From Murimonas intestini (GTDB lineage Bacteria > Bacillota > Clostridia > Lachnospirales > Lachnospiraceae): a DNA stretch of 64,000 nucleotides. The translations under genes were made by a program, and so were the position numbers. The number at the start of each line of letters is the position of its first letter. Within the stretch, counting starts at the first letter, position 1. Shown here piece after piece: positions 43,600-53,147 of the stretch. The DNA lies in assembly GCF_024622195.1 (NCBI RefSeq), contig NZ_JANKBI010000022.1, positions 1 through 64,000 on the forward strand, given 5' to 3'. The notes below the pieces were generated by a model. The model was not told where the DNA came from and did not search any database. It saw nothing but the letters and a program-made list of their open reading frames with translations.

Positions 43600-44904
43600 T
43601 TATTCGCTGTCTATCACAGACTGGATCGTCTCGATGGTATCTTCCACAGACTCACCTGCCCACATAGCCTGGATCGCGGTACGTGTGGCATCTCTCAGGC
43701 CTGCATTCGGATCATATTCTGCCGGTTCTGTAAGGAGAATCTCTGCCTTTGCAAAGTTATCCTGGAAATCAGTTGTGATCTGAGGCTGGTTTTCAAGGGG
43801 CGGGATCTCTTTAAGTACTGACACATAACCGCCGGCTGATTCTTCATTTCTCTGCATCATATATTTTTCCTGGGTACATGTCTTTAAAAGCTCCAGAGCT
43901 GCTGCTTTTTCTTCTTCTGTGGCGCCTGATGAGATACTGAAGATATCACTGCTGCCGCCATGCCATGCGTTCTGGTACTGGGTGTAATCTGAATAATATG
44001 GGAATGCCATGTTCACTACATCCTCAGGATTTTCCATTTCTCCTGTTACCCTGCCAATAAAATAAGCATTCCTGAATGTCATCGGAGACTGTCCTGTAAG
44101 GAAGAGCTGGCATTCTCCTTCTCCGTCCAGAGTGGTAATACTGTCGCCCAGATATCCTTTATCAGCCCAGGACTTCATTGTGGTCAGTACATCCTTTACT
44201 GCGTCGTCCTCATATGATGCTTCTCTGGAAGCTAGCTTTAAGGCAACTTCATTTCCGGAGCGTTTAGCCATCAGCAGAGCGAACAGATGACCGCCTCTGA
44301 ATGTACTCTTATCTCCAACAGGAAGCGGTGTCACGCCATTTTCCAGAAACTTGTCACAGGCTGCCTCAAATTCTTCAATCGTCTCAGGCAGTTCTATTCC
44401 ATACTTATCAAACATGGCCTTATTGCAGAAAAGAGAATCTGCATAAGCCGCATAAGGGATTCCATATATGCCGTCGATACCGTCAAATTTGATCATATCG
44501 AACATGTTCTCATTAAAAGTATTATACCACTGGGCATCTGCCTCCAGATCTTTTGTCAGGTCAGCTACCAGACCGCTTTCCACATAGCTCCTTGCAGTAC
44601 CTCCTCCGTATGTCATAAAGATCGTAGGCATATCTCCTGTTGCCATGGCTGTCTTAAACTTGTTATTAAACTGAGTCTCGTCAGTGATGGATTCGTCAAC
44701 CACCGTAACTTCCGGGTGGGCCGCCTTATATTCTTCCACACCTTCTCTGAAAGCCTTTGCATCTACTGCTGTGTCATCTCCATACCTGGAAAGGATCGAG
44801 ATCGTTACATTTCCCTCCCCGTCCGCTGCTTCAACAGCTGCCGCGCCTGTGAAAGGCAATACCATTGCTGCCGCCAACAGGATACTCATCACTTTTTTCT
44901 TCAT
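43600..44904 (-). CDS. Extracellular sugar-binding protein, module A
   Basis: Family 1 solute-binding protein of 434 residues, first gene of the fucosidase operon. The start at 44904 has AAAGGAGGAA and a signal peptide right after it (MKKKVMSILLAAAMVLPFTG). The mature part starts near AAAVEAADGEGNVTISILSRYGDD. There is no Cys in a lipobox; cleavage by signal peptidase I after VEA or AAA looks likely, unlike the module B protein, which has LAGC. It probably captures fucosylated oligosaccharides, judging from the GH29 gene in the operon. Two direct repeats upstream mark the likely binding site of the divergent response regulator. Confidence 0.9.
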   Translation of the reverse strand: MKKKVMSILLAAAMVLPFTGAAAVEAADGEGNVTISILSRYGDDTAVDAKAFREGVEEYKAAHPEVTVVDESITDETQFNNKFKTAMATGDMPTIFMTYGGGTARSYVESGLVADLTKDLEADAQWYNTFNENMFDMIKFDGIDGIYGIPYAAYADSLFCNKAMFDKYGIELPETIEEFEAACDKFLENGVTPLPVGDKSTFRGGHLFALLMAKRSGNEVALKLASREASYEDDAVKDVLTTMKSWADKGYLGDSITTLDGEGECQLFLTGQSPMTFRNAYFIGRVTGEMENPEDVVNMAFPYYSDYTQYQNAWHGGSSDIFSISSGATEEEKAAALELLKTCTQEKYMMQRNEESAGGYVSVLKEIPPLENQPQITTDFQDNFAKAEILLTEPAEYDPNAGLRDATRTAIQAMWAGESVEDTIETIQSVIDSE

Positions 44905-44956
44905 ACTTAATTCCTCCTTTGAGATTTTCCTCACTCTTGTATTTGATTGTGACCAC

Positions 44957-45015
44957 AGTATACCATCCGGTTTTTATTAATTACATGGAATTTTTTTCTG
45001 CGGCATGGAATTTTT
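44957..45015 (-). promoter_or_regulatory. Module A promoter with two 12-bp direct repeats
   Basis: On the minus strand a TATACT -10 (44957-44962) has no good -35. Just upstream, AAAAATTCCATG is repeated exactly at 44984-44995 and 45004-45015, 20 bp apart (about two helix turns). This arrangement is typical for activation by an AraC-type response regulator, whose gene is in the divergent operon. Confidence 0.7.
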
Positions 45016-45146
45016 AATGTTTGTTTATCCATTTTTTATATTTTCAGCAGATTATCCAAATATTGGTATAAGTTCTGAATCCTATTGACGTCCCACACCC
45101 CAAAGAGGTAGTATAGGCCCAGGGGATATTGAGCGGAGGTAAACAT

Positions 45147-46982
45147 ATGGACAATCTACTTAAAAAAGGCGCCGGACACCCTTTAGGGCAGGCGCGGCAC
45201 CTGAAAAACTCATGGCTTTCGCGGACACTGGCGCGCACTTCAATCACCTGGAAAATACGGATCGGCATGTTAATTATATCCATCTCCATACTGATCTCAT
45301 TTATGGCTGTTTCGATCACTTATACTTATAAAAATATGATGTCATCCTCTATAGAAGCAGCCCGCAAAAACCTGGTGTTTTCCCAGAATAACCTGGATAA
45401 TATGCTGAATATGGTGGAGAATTATTCTATTCTCCTGCTTTCTGACGAGAAAATACAGGATATATTAAGCTCCAGGAATGCTCCAAAAGACTCTGTCCTT
45501 TCACAGAATCAGATCATGATGAGGAACAGGATCAATGCGATCGTAGGATCGTTTGAGACGATCAGCGCAGTTCTCATCTATGACATATATGGAAATATAT
45601 ATGATTCGGGCATTACCCTCCTGAATGAAGAAAGCGCCCAGGAGAACCTTCCTGAAGATCTTCCTGTCTGGATACCCACCGAAGACGCCCCTTACTACAT
45701 AGCAGTCCCCGGCAAGACAATACGCCCCTCCGTTGTCTCCTTCACACGCCATATTTTTGATTACCAGACAGGGCGCAGGATAGGCACTGTGCGTATCTGC
45801 ATCGATGAGTCATATATATCCAGGACATATTCCGACAGCATTGTGGATGGAGAAAGCATGTATATGATCTCAAGAGATAATATCTTGATCAGCAATCCCG
45901 ACAGCAGCCTTCTTTATACGAAATGTACCCTGCCTACTGAACAGTTTACATCAGACAGGAATTATATTTCCGTAGATAAAAACTATATCATGTATGAGGA
46001 TTATGACAGGCTGGACGCCTGGCTCATCAGTTCCCTTCCAAAGCATATCATACAGGATAGATTAAACTCCATGATACGCTATATGCTCATGATCGGTTCC
46101 TGTCTCATCCTTCTGTGCATCGCTATCTCATCTTTGATATCCAGGAATCTGACGCACAATCTTTCCAATCTCACCAGTGCAATGAAGACTGTCTGGAATG
46201 GGAACTGGAAGGTAAAGGTGGAGAATCATTCCCAGGATGAAGTGGGGGTCCTGACCCACACCTTCAACAAGATGCTGGCGGAAATAGAGAAAAAAACAGA
46301 CAGTCTCGTACAGGAGCAGAAGGTAAAGCGTGAATTCCAGCTGGAGCTGCTGAACCAGCAGATCAATCCACACTTTCTGTACAATACTCTGGACAACATA
46401 TGTGCTCTCGCAGAGCTGAACAGGATCGAAGAATTGTCTGAAATGGTAAATAACCTGACCGATTTTTACCGGGGTGTTCTCAGCAAGGGAAGCATTGTGA
46501 TCTCACTGGAACGTGAGCTGCATATTGCTGAAAACTATTTAAAAATCATGCAGATACGTTATTACCACAGCTTCTCTTATACACTGGAGGCCCCCGCCTC
46601 AGTGATGGAGAACACCGCCCTGCGCCTGACACTGCAGCCTCTTTTGGAAAACGCTGTCTACCACGGCTTTGAGACACATGAGCCTGGAGGAATGATCAGG
46701 ATCCGCATCAGGCCTTTCTCCTCCTTTTTGATCGTCTCTGTCTGTGACAACGGAGCCGGAATGGACAGAAACACTCTCTCCTCCCTGTTCGGTGAGAGCC
46801 CGCCCGGCAGCATCAAAAAAGGCTTTGGCCTTAGAAATGTACATGAACGTATTCAGCTGTATTATGGGAAAAGTTATGGAATGAAGGCTTACAGCCGCTA
46901 TGGATGCGGCACACAGATACTCATTAAAATACCGCGCTGTAACTGGAGGGATAAGACTTATGCTGAAAATACTCATAGCTGA
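45147..46982 (+). CDS. Sensor histidine kinase (YesM type), module A
   Basis: Membrane sensor kinase of 611 residues. TM1 is about 38-60, followed by an extracellular dCache/PAS-like sensing domain (about 60-300), TM2 about 305-327, a HAMP domain (LTSAMKTVWNGNWKVKVENHSQDEVGVLTHTFNKML) and a kinase core. The phospho-His is in QQINPHFLYNTLDNI (about 408), and N and G boxes follow as QPLLENAVYHGF and SVCDNGAGMD, with GFGLRNVHERI. This is the His-kinase_YesM group. The start at 45147 is set by CGGAGG. It overlaps the response-regulator gene by 23 bp and is divergent from the module A transport operon. Confidence 0.94.
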   Translation: MDNLLKKGAGHPLGQARHLKNSWLSRTLARTSITWKIRIGMLIISISILISFMAVSITYTYKNMMSSSIEAARKNLVFSQNNLDNMLNMVENYSILLLSDEKIQDILSSRNAPKDSVLSQNQIMMRNRINAIVGSFETISAVLIYDIYGNIYDSGITLLNEESAQENLPEDLPVWIPTEDAPYYIAVPGKTIRPSVVSFTRHIFDYQTGRRIGTVRICIDESYISRTYSDSIVDGESMYMISRDNILISNPDSSLLYTKCTLPTEQFTSDRNYISVDKNYIMYEDYDRLDAWLISSLPKHIIQDRLNSMIRYMLMIGSCLILLCIAISSLISRNLTHNLSNLTSAMKTVWNGNWKVKVENHSQDEVGVLTHTFNKMLAEIEKKTDSLVQEQKVKREFQLELLNQQINPHFLYNTLDNICALAELNRIEELSEMVNNLTDFYRGVLSKGSIVISLERELHIAENYLKIMQIRYYHSFSYTLEAPASVMENTALRLTLQPLLENAVYHGFETHEPGGMIRIRIRPFSSFLIVSVCDNGAGMDRNTLSSLFGESPPGSIKKGFGLRNVHERIQLYYGKSYGMKAYSRYGCGTQILIKIPRCNWRDKTYAENTHS

Positions 46983-48507
46983 CGATGAATACTTTATACG
47001 TGAACGTTTGAAACATCTTGTAGATTACCAGTCACTGGGATATGAACTGGCAGGAGAAGCCGCCAATGGTGAAAAAGCCTGGCAGCTGATCAGAGAATTA
47101 AAGCCTGATCTGGCAATACTGGATATCAAAATGCCGCTGTTGTCCGGCCTGAATATCGCCCAGAAAATACATGAAGAGCAGCTGGGGACAAAAGTCATAA
47201 TCCTCACCAGCTATGATTATTTTTCCTATGCCCAGGAGTCAATACATTATGGCGTTTTTGCCTATCTGTTAAAGCCGGTGGACAGGCTGATGCTCACGGA
47301 CGTGCTGCAGGATGTGTCAAAGAATATCATGGAATCCCGTCATCTGCACACCATGGCAGACCAGTACTATACTGAAAAACAGGCAAATATATTCCTTAAT
47401 TATCTTCAGGGCGATACCCTTCCCCCTGAAGATAAACCGCTCTTTGACGAGCTTACAGATAAGTTCCCCCATGACACCCCTTTTGCCCTGTGCCTGATCA
47501 AAATAGAAAATAAAGACGGAGAGCCTTATATCCTCAAAAATCTCCTGTCGCTCATTAAAGACCAGCATATTTTTGAGGATTTTTATCCCTTTATTTATAC
47601 AGATAATATCTGCGGCCTGCTTATATTTGAACCGTCTTTGACAAGGCTGGAGGCCCGTTATTACAAGGTATCCGGCTGTATACCGGAGACTTTTTCCCGG
47701 CCTTTTGTGATCATATCCGGGGAGCCCTGCCTTGATTTTACCCGTCTTCCCGAAGAATTCCAGGCCCTGCTCTCCCTTATTGGACATTCCGTATTTTTAA
47801 AGAAAAACAGGATCTACTGGCTGGATGAATGCCGTGATATCACAGCCTCCCCCCAGAGATTCCTGTGCAATTTCCGCGCCGCCTTCCTTATAAGCCTGCG
47901 GTCAGGCAATCCTGAGAAGGCCTGTGAGGTGTTCACAGAAGCACTCTACAGCATGGCGGAAGAGGCTCCTTCCGCATATAACCTCTCGATTGTTCTCTCT
48001 GAATTTTTCCTTTCCTGCAGCATCTATACAAATGAGATCCAGGAAGCCTCAGGTACAGATAATGCCTTCTATGTACATGAATTAATGGAGAACTATCTTT
48101 CGCTGGAAGAAATAGCCGCATGGTGCAGCAGTTACCTTTCCTCTGCCTGCCATTATCCCTCCTCCGCTGAACATGCCAGCCCAAATATCCTTGTCTCCAA
48201 GGCCGTAAGCATCATTGAAGCATCCTTTGCAGATCCTGATTTAGACCTGTCTTTTATCGCAGACAAGACGGGATATACATCCAGTTATCTGAGCACTACA
48301 TTTAAAAAAATTACAGGATTTTCCATCGTCCAGTATATAACAAAATACCGGATGGAAAAGGCCCGCGCCCTCCTGTGCGACGGCAGCCTGAAGCTGAAGG
48401 ATATCTGCGACAGGATTGGATATACAGATGTATTTTACTTCAGTAAAAGGTTCAAAAGCTTCTATGGATATTCACCCTCTGATTATATGAAGATGAACCG
48501 TCCCTAA
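46960..48507 (+). CDS. AraC-type response regulator (YesN type), module A
   Basis: Response regulator of 515 residues. Receiver domain (1-120) with Asp8-Asp9, phospho-acceptor Asp55 (LAILDIKMP) and the Lys in LLKPVD. A long middle region (about 150-400) is of unknown fold. A C-terminal AraC HTH pair (about 410-512) has IADKTGYTSSYLSTTFKKITGFSIVQYI and KLKDICDRIGYTDVFYFSKRFKSFYGYSPSDY. The start at 46960 follows GGAGGG. It is coupled to its kinase and presumably binds the direct repeats upstream of the fucosidase operon. Its stop codon overlaps the convergent GH95 stop codon. Confidence 0.94.
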   Translation: MLKILIADDEYFIRERLKHLVDYQSLGYELAGEAANGEKAWQLIRELKPDLAILDIKMPLLSGLNIAQKIHEEQLGTKVIILTSYDYFSYAQESIHYGVFAYLLKPVDRLMLTDVLQDVSKNIMESRHLHTMADQYYTEKQANIFLNYLQGDTLPPEDKPLFDELTDKFPHDTPFALCLIKIENKDGEPYILKNLLSLIKDQHIFEDFYPFIYTDNICGLLIFEPSLTRLEARYYKVSGCIPETFSRPFVIISGEPCLDFTRLPEEFQALLSLIGHSVFLKKNRIYWLDECRDITASPQRFLCNFRAAFLISLRSGNPEKACEVFTEALYSMAEEAPSAYNLSIVLSEFFLSCSIYTNEIQEASGTDNAFYVHELMENYLSLEEIAAWCSSYLSSACHYPSSAEHASPNILVSKAVSIIEASFADPDLDLSFIADKTGYTSSYLSTTFKKITGFSIVQYITKYRMEKARALLCDGSLKLKDICDRIGYTDVFYFSKRFKSFYGYSPSDYMKMNRP

Positions 48508-50876
48508 ACCACAAAGACCTTATAACTGCTGCCCGGCACAGTCCCTTTTTCCAAAACACATGGATCTGCCGGTCTGCCTGCATCATCCAGGATCATGACA
48601 TGTTCTCTGTACTTGAGCTTCAGCGGGCTGCCTGCTTCTGAACAGATAACTGCTTCCTTCAGCCTGCCTTTTTCCCAGGTTATATCTGCCCTGAAATTGC
48701 CCTGGGCACAAAGGCCGCTGACTCTCCCGCTCTCCCATTCATCAGGCAGAGCCGGAAGAAGCCTTATCACACCTCCCTGGCTTTGCAGAAGCATCTCCAT
48801 GATGCCCGCGGGCGCACCCAGATTTCCATCGATCTGGAACACATCTGATTCACCTTCAAAGCCTGCTCCCAGAGGCGGATGGTATGCAAACAGATTCAGA
48901 TACGGTGAAATACGTATCAGCCGTTCCAGATACCTGTAAGCATTTTGTCCGTCCCCCAGCCTGGCGTACAGGCTGATCAGCCAGGCACAGCTCCAGCCCG
49001 TCTGTCCGCTGCCGTTTGATGTCCGTTTCTCAAGCAGTTTTTCCGCGGCCTCTGTCAGTTCACTGTTTCTGCTGTCCGTTATGAGTTCTCCTGGATACAG
49101 CCCGTACAGCAGTGAAAAATGACGGTGGCCTTTCTCTGTCTCCTCATAATCTTCCTGCCATTCCTGCAGGCACCCATCAGCCCCTGTTTTATACTCCGGA
49201 AGCCTTGGCAGCGCCTTTTCGATCCTCTCCATGATCTCATCCTCCAGGCATAAGACTTCCCTGATATAAAGCATATGTTCAAACAGTTCCCTTATAAGGC
49301 TGATATCCAGTGCAGATGAATATGTGGCAGAGCACACTCTTCCCTTCTTATCCCTGAAGGCATTTTCAGGACTGGTTGACGGGCATGTATGAAGTTTCTT
49401 ATCTTTCCCCTCCACCAGCCAGTCCAGACAGAACAAAGCAGCCCCCCTCAGTAAAGGATAAGCGCATTCCCGCAGATATTCCAGATCCCTGCTGTACATA
49501 AAATGCGTATACAGCTGTGCGCAGAGCCAGACTCCTCCCATGGGCCAGTATGCAAACTTTGCCTCCCCTGCCACAGGTGAAGTCTGCCTCCACAGATCTG
49601 TGTTGTGGCAGGCTGCCCACCCTCTGCAGTGGAACTGTTCTCTGGCCGTTATCGTACCCTGCACGCTCAGATCCCTGACCAGATCCATATAAGGCTCTAG
49701 GCATTCCCACAGACCAGACTCCTCAGCCATCCAGTAATTCATCTGTGTATTAATATTTAACGTATAATTGCTGCTCCATGCCGGCCTCAATTCCTCATTC
49801 CACAGCCCCTGCAGGTTGGCAGGCTGTCCTCCCTTCCTGGAGCTGCTGATCAGCAGATATCTCCCATAGTTAAAATAAAGGGCAGAAAAAGCCGGATCCT
49901 TCTCCCCTTCCCTGAACTTAGCCAGCCTTACGTCTGTTGGACAGCCGGAAAAAGCTCCCTCTTCCAGATCCAGAACAACCCTTTTATACAGCCGGCTGTA
50001 ATCCTGGATATGCAGCCTTTTGGCTTTTTCAAAACCTGATTCCAGTATAGACTTTTCCCTCTTTTGGACCCTTCCCCGCAGTATGGAAAAGTCTGATTCC
50101 AGTTCCTTTCCATAGCCCTGATACCCGTTCTCACAGACAATGCATATTTCTGCTTCTGAGGCATCCCTGATATGTATTCCCCCGCTGTCAAGTCTCACTC
50201 TCCCGTCAGTATGCAGCAGCCTGACACTGCATACAAAATGGATACCCTTTTTACCTTCTTCGTAGAGTACCGCATCAGGACATTCCACATAATTTGGCTC
50301 CACATGGGAAGGCGCTTCCCCCTCCATCCAGTATGCTTCTCCATCTGCCATGCACTTATGGCGCAGCTTAGAGTCCAGGTACATCCGCAAAGAGATTCCT
50401 CCCTGCCCTTTACATGTGATCTTCCAGAAAACTGCATTCTGCGGGAAGGAGGCAAACAGCTGCCTCTCAATCCTCCTGCCTCTGTCCGCAAATGAGGTGG
50501 TTATCACAGCCTGCTCCAGGTCCAGTATGCGCCTGTAGCTTTCTGTGGAAGTGTTATCTATTCCTTCATACTCCAGGAGGAGCGTGCCCAGAGGCATGTA
50601 GGATTCATTGTAGAAGCCCAGCATATGATCCCGTATGAAGTCATCTGCTTCCCTGTAATCTCCCCGGAATATGAGTTCTCTTGCCCTTTGGAGAGTTTCC
50701 TTCTGTATCTGCCTCTCCTGCCTTGTCCCCGTTCCTGACCACAGAGTATCCTGATTCAATGTGATCTTATCCTCCGCCGTCCCGCCATATGCCATCCCTC
50801 CAAAGCTGCCGTTTCCAAAGGGCAGGGCGTCTGTAAAAACAGCAGCCGGCCTTTCATACCACAATTTATTTTCCAT
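48504..50876 (-). CDS. GH95 alpha-L-fucosidase-like glycosidase
   Basis: Family 95 inverting glycosidase of 790 residues, without a signal peptide. The N-terminal beta-domain starts LWYERPAAVFTDALPFGNGSFGGM, with LNQDTLWSG. The (alpha/alpha)6 catalytic part has the two water-holding Asn in TLNINTQMNYWMAE (about 372-376), the catalytic acid Glu near 504 in CPSTSPENAF, and the Asp near 682 in FQIDGNLGAPAGIMEML. The start at 50876 follows AAGGGAG. It is the last gene of the module B operon. GH95 includes 1,2-alpha-fucosidases and alpha-L-galactosidases; the motifs seen do not separate them. Confidence 0.9.
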   Translation of the reverse strand: MENKLWYERPAAVFTDALPFGNGSFGGMAYGGTAEDKITLNQDTLWSGTGTRQERQIQKETLQRARELIFRGDYREADDFIRDHMLGFYNESYMPLGTLLLEYEGIDNTSTESYRRILDLEQAVITTSFADRGRRIERQLFASFPQNAVFWKITCKGQGGISLRMYLDSKLRHKCMADGEAYWMEGEAPSHVEPNYVECPDAVLYEEGKKGIHFVCSVRLLHTDGRVRLDSGGIHIRDASEAEICIVCENGYQGYGKELESDFSILRGRVQKREKSILESGFEKAKRLHIQDYSRLYKRVVLDLEEGAFSGCPTDVRLAKFREGEKDPAFSALYFNYGRYLLISSSRKGGQPANLQGLWNEELRPAWSSNYTLNINTQMNYWMAEESGLWECLEPYMDLVRDLSVQGTITAREQFHCRGWAACHNTDLWRQTSPVAGEAKFAYWPMGGVWLCAQLYTHFMYSRDLEYLRECAYPLLRGAALFCLDWLVEGKDKKLHTCPSTSPENAFRDKKGRVCSATYSSALDISLIRELFEHMLYIREVLCLEDEIMERIEKALPRLPEYKTGADGCLQEWQEDYEETEKGHRHFSLLYGLYPGELITDSRNSELTEAAEKLLEKRTSNGSGQTGWSCAWLISLYARLGDGQNAYRYLERLIRISPYLNLFAYHPPLGAGFEGESDVFQIDGNLGAPAGIMEMLLQSQGGVIRLLPALPDEWESGRVSGLCAQGNFRADITWEKGRLKEAVICSEAGSPLKLKYREHVMILDDAGRPADPCVLEKGTVPGSSYKVFVV

Positions 50877-50892
50877 ACTTTCTCCCTTCTGC

Positions 50893-52305
50893 TCAAACCA
50901 GGCCTTCTGCAATTGAAATATCTCTGACACAGATCTTTCCCTGTGTTACAAATACAGAAATGCTTTCTCCCGGCGCTTCATAACATCTGCTGCTGAGGGC
51001 AGTCCCATTTACATACAGAACACATGCCGTCCCGTCCTTTATGAAACGGATATGGAACCTGCCGCCCTCAGGAGTGGGAAGCTGGCGTTCCAGGCCCAGA
51101 TTCATGCACTGGAACCAGGGCCAGTTTGGATTCTTTTCGAAAATCACTCTGTTTTCATGCAGGCAAAAATGATACTGAAATGACTGTCCTGTTTCCTCAT
51201 TTTCCAGAAATCTCAGCCCGAAATCCTTAGTGCCCTCACCTGCCTCTATCTCCATCTCCAGCCTGAAAAGTTCCTCCCGGCTGCTCCCGATCCTGACAGC
51301 TGCCCTTCCGTCCCCGCAGGCCGCCTCTCTTTCCTGCAATATCCTTTCTCTTCCAAATGCCTGCCACAATGTATCCGGAGGCATAACCCCCAGCGTACCA
51401 TCTTCCCTCTGACAGACCTCATGGGGGACAAAGACACCGGCCCACTGGAAATTTCCAGTATCCTCATTATTTTCTCTCGTGGGAAGCCATCCGAAGAGAT
51501 ATCTCTTTTTGTCCAGCTCACATGTCCTGGCCGCATAGTAAGCCCTCCCGTCAAACGCTTCCTCCTTTGGCGCTATCCATGGGCCATGCAGGCTTTTTGC
51601 CATCCTGTAGACCATCTTGTCACGGTCACTGTATTCAGAGAAAATATGGTACCACCAATCTCCCATCCTGAACAAATCCGGCATTTCATGCATGGTATAT
51701 ATGCCCGGAGCATAAAAATCACCTTTAAAACTCCACTCCTTCAGGTCTTTTGACGTAAAATAAACTGTGCAGCCTGTCTGTGCCGTCTTAGGAGACATTT
51801 TACGAGTCCCCAGGATCAGAAGGTATTCCTGTCTCTCCTTGTCCCAGAGTACGAAAGGATCCCGCCAGTCACCAGGATCATAGCCGGCCTGAGGCGTAAA
51901 GGTGAGACTGCCTTTGCATTTCTCCCAGTGTATCAGGTCATCGCTCATGGCATGCATCAGGACCTGGGGCTTTTTCCCCTGTTTCTCGTATTCTCTGTTG
52001 TAGCCTGTATAAAAACTGTGGAACCTGCCTTCTGCCTCAAATACACATCCAGCAAAAATGAACTGGTCCTGTTCCTCATCCGTACCTCCCGGGATCACAG
52101 TCCCATAGTCCTCATAATGTACAAAATCCTCCGTCACGCTGAGGCTCCATCCAAACGGCTCCCCAAAGGGAACAGGATTGCGGTTATCCCTCTGGTGGAA
52201 CAGATAAAACTTTCCGTCATATGCAAAGGGCATACAGTCCCCAAACCAGGTGCCCGGCACCTGATAGTATAATTGATGCATTTCTTTTTCCAGCTCTTTA
52301 CTCAT
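50893..52305 (-). CDS. GH32-like glycosidase (five-bladed propeller)
   Basis: Clan GH-J type enzyme of 470 residues. The nucleophile region reads GTWFGDCMPFAYDGKFYLFHQ, with Asp23 replacing the usual WMNDPNG context. RDP (Asp149, in GDWRDPFVLWD) is the transition-state stabiliser. HEMPDLF (Glu207) matches the acid/base motif normally written WECPDLF. A C-terminal beta-sandwich (about 320-470) follows. The deviating first motif means a fructan or sucrose activity cannot be assumed; with GH95 beside it, another alpha-linked glycan substrate is possible. It overlaps the permease gene by 4 bp and precedes GH95 by 16 bp. Confidence 0.8.
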   Translation of the reverse strand: MSKELEKEMHQLYYQVPGTWFGDCMPFAYDGKFYLFHQRDNRNPVPFGEPFGWSLSVTEDFVHYEDYGTVIPGGTDEEQDQFIFAGCVFEAEGRFHSFYTGYNREYEKQGKKPQVLMHAMSDDLIHWEKCKGSLTFTPQAGYDPGDWRDPFVLWDKERQEYLLILGTRKMSPKTAQTGCTVYFTSKDLKEWSFKGDFYAPGIYTMHEMPDLFRMGDWWYHIFSEYSDRDKMVYRMAKSLHGPWIAPKEEAFDGRAYYAARTCELDKKRYLFGWLPTRENNEDTGNFQWAGVFVPHEVCQREDGTLGVMPPDTLWQAFGRERILQEREAACGDGRAAVRIGSSREELFRLEMEIEAGEGTKDFGLRFLENEETGQSFQYHFCLHENRVIFEKNPNWPWFQCMNLGLERQLPTPEGGRFHIRFIKDGTACVLYVNGTALSSRCYEAPGESISVFVTQGKICVRDISIAEGLV

Positions 52306-53147
52306 CCTTTTACAGCCCCTCCTATCGTCAGTGAATTTTCAATTTTTTCGCTAAAACACAAATATAAAATAATCGTAGGAATGCTCGCCAGCATCATGGC
52401 AGCCCCCATTGCTCCCCAGTTAGTACTGTGCTGTCCCACAAAGGATGCCAGTCCCGCCGGAAGTGTCTTCAGCTTATTGCTGGATATCAGTACAGTGGGT
52501 AAAATATATTCGTTCCATATGCCCAGGGCTGAAAACAGCATGGCAGAGGATATGGCAGGCTTTACCAGGGGAACCATAATGGAAAGGAAGGTCCTGTACA
52601 CGCTGGCTCCGTCGATGAATGCCGCTTCCTCCAGCTCAGTGGGAAGCGCCCTAAAGGATACAGACAGGATCATAAAGGGAAATGCCAGATTAAATGCAAT
52701 GTACGGCAGGATCAGCGCCCCGTAGGTATCAGCCATTCCCAGATCCTTGATCAGCACTGACAGGGGAATCAGGCTGACCTGAAGCGGTATAAAAAGCCCT
52801 ATGGAAATAAACATAGAAGCCAGTCCTTTAAGTTTCCAGCGCATCCTGGCTACAGCGTATGAGAAAGGCAGCACGAGAACAAAGATTCCTGCAAGGGAAG
52901 CCGCTGTGGTCAGGACACTGTTTTTGAAATAAGTCAGCACATCAAAGGTCGTTACTGCCTTCACATAATTGATCCACTGGGGATGGAGCGGCAGCCCAAA
53001 GGGATTTGAATAAAAGATCTCATCATTTGTTTTCAGAGAATAAAATCCCAGATAGATAATAGGGTAAAGACTCAGCAGGGCAAATGCCACCAGGATTACC
53101 GTTGCCGGAAGATTCACTCTGTTCATTGAACGCTTCTTTTTCTCCAT
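52302..53147 (-). CDS. ABC sugar permease (MalG type), module B
   Basis: Second permease of the module B importer, 281 residues, about six membrane segments. The EAA loop is TELEEAAFIDGASVYRTFLSIMVPLVKPA and the C-terminus SLTIGGAVKG. GGAGGAGGGG lies about 8 nt before the ATG, within the end of the upstream permease gene; the two overlap by 25 bp. It precedes the GH32-like gene with a 4-bp overlap, so transport and hydrolysis genes are coupled. Confidence 0.93.
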   Translation of the reverse strand: MEKKKRSMNRVNLPATVILVAFALLSLYPIIYLGFYSLKTNDEIFYSNPFGLPLHPQWINYVKAVTTFDVLTYFKNSVLTTAASLAGIFVLVLPFSYAVARMRWKLKGLASMFISIGLFIPLQVSLIPLSVLIKDLGMADTYGALILPYIAFNLAFPFMILSVSFRALPTELEEAAFIDGASVYRTFLSIMVPLVKPAISSAMLFSALGIWNEYILPTVLISSNKLKTLPAGLASFVGQHSTNWGAMGAAMMLASIPTIILYLCFSEKIENSLTIGGAVKG

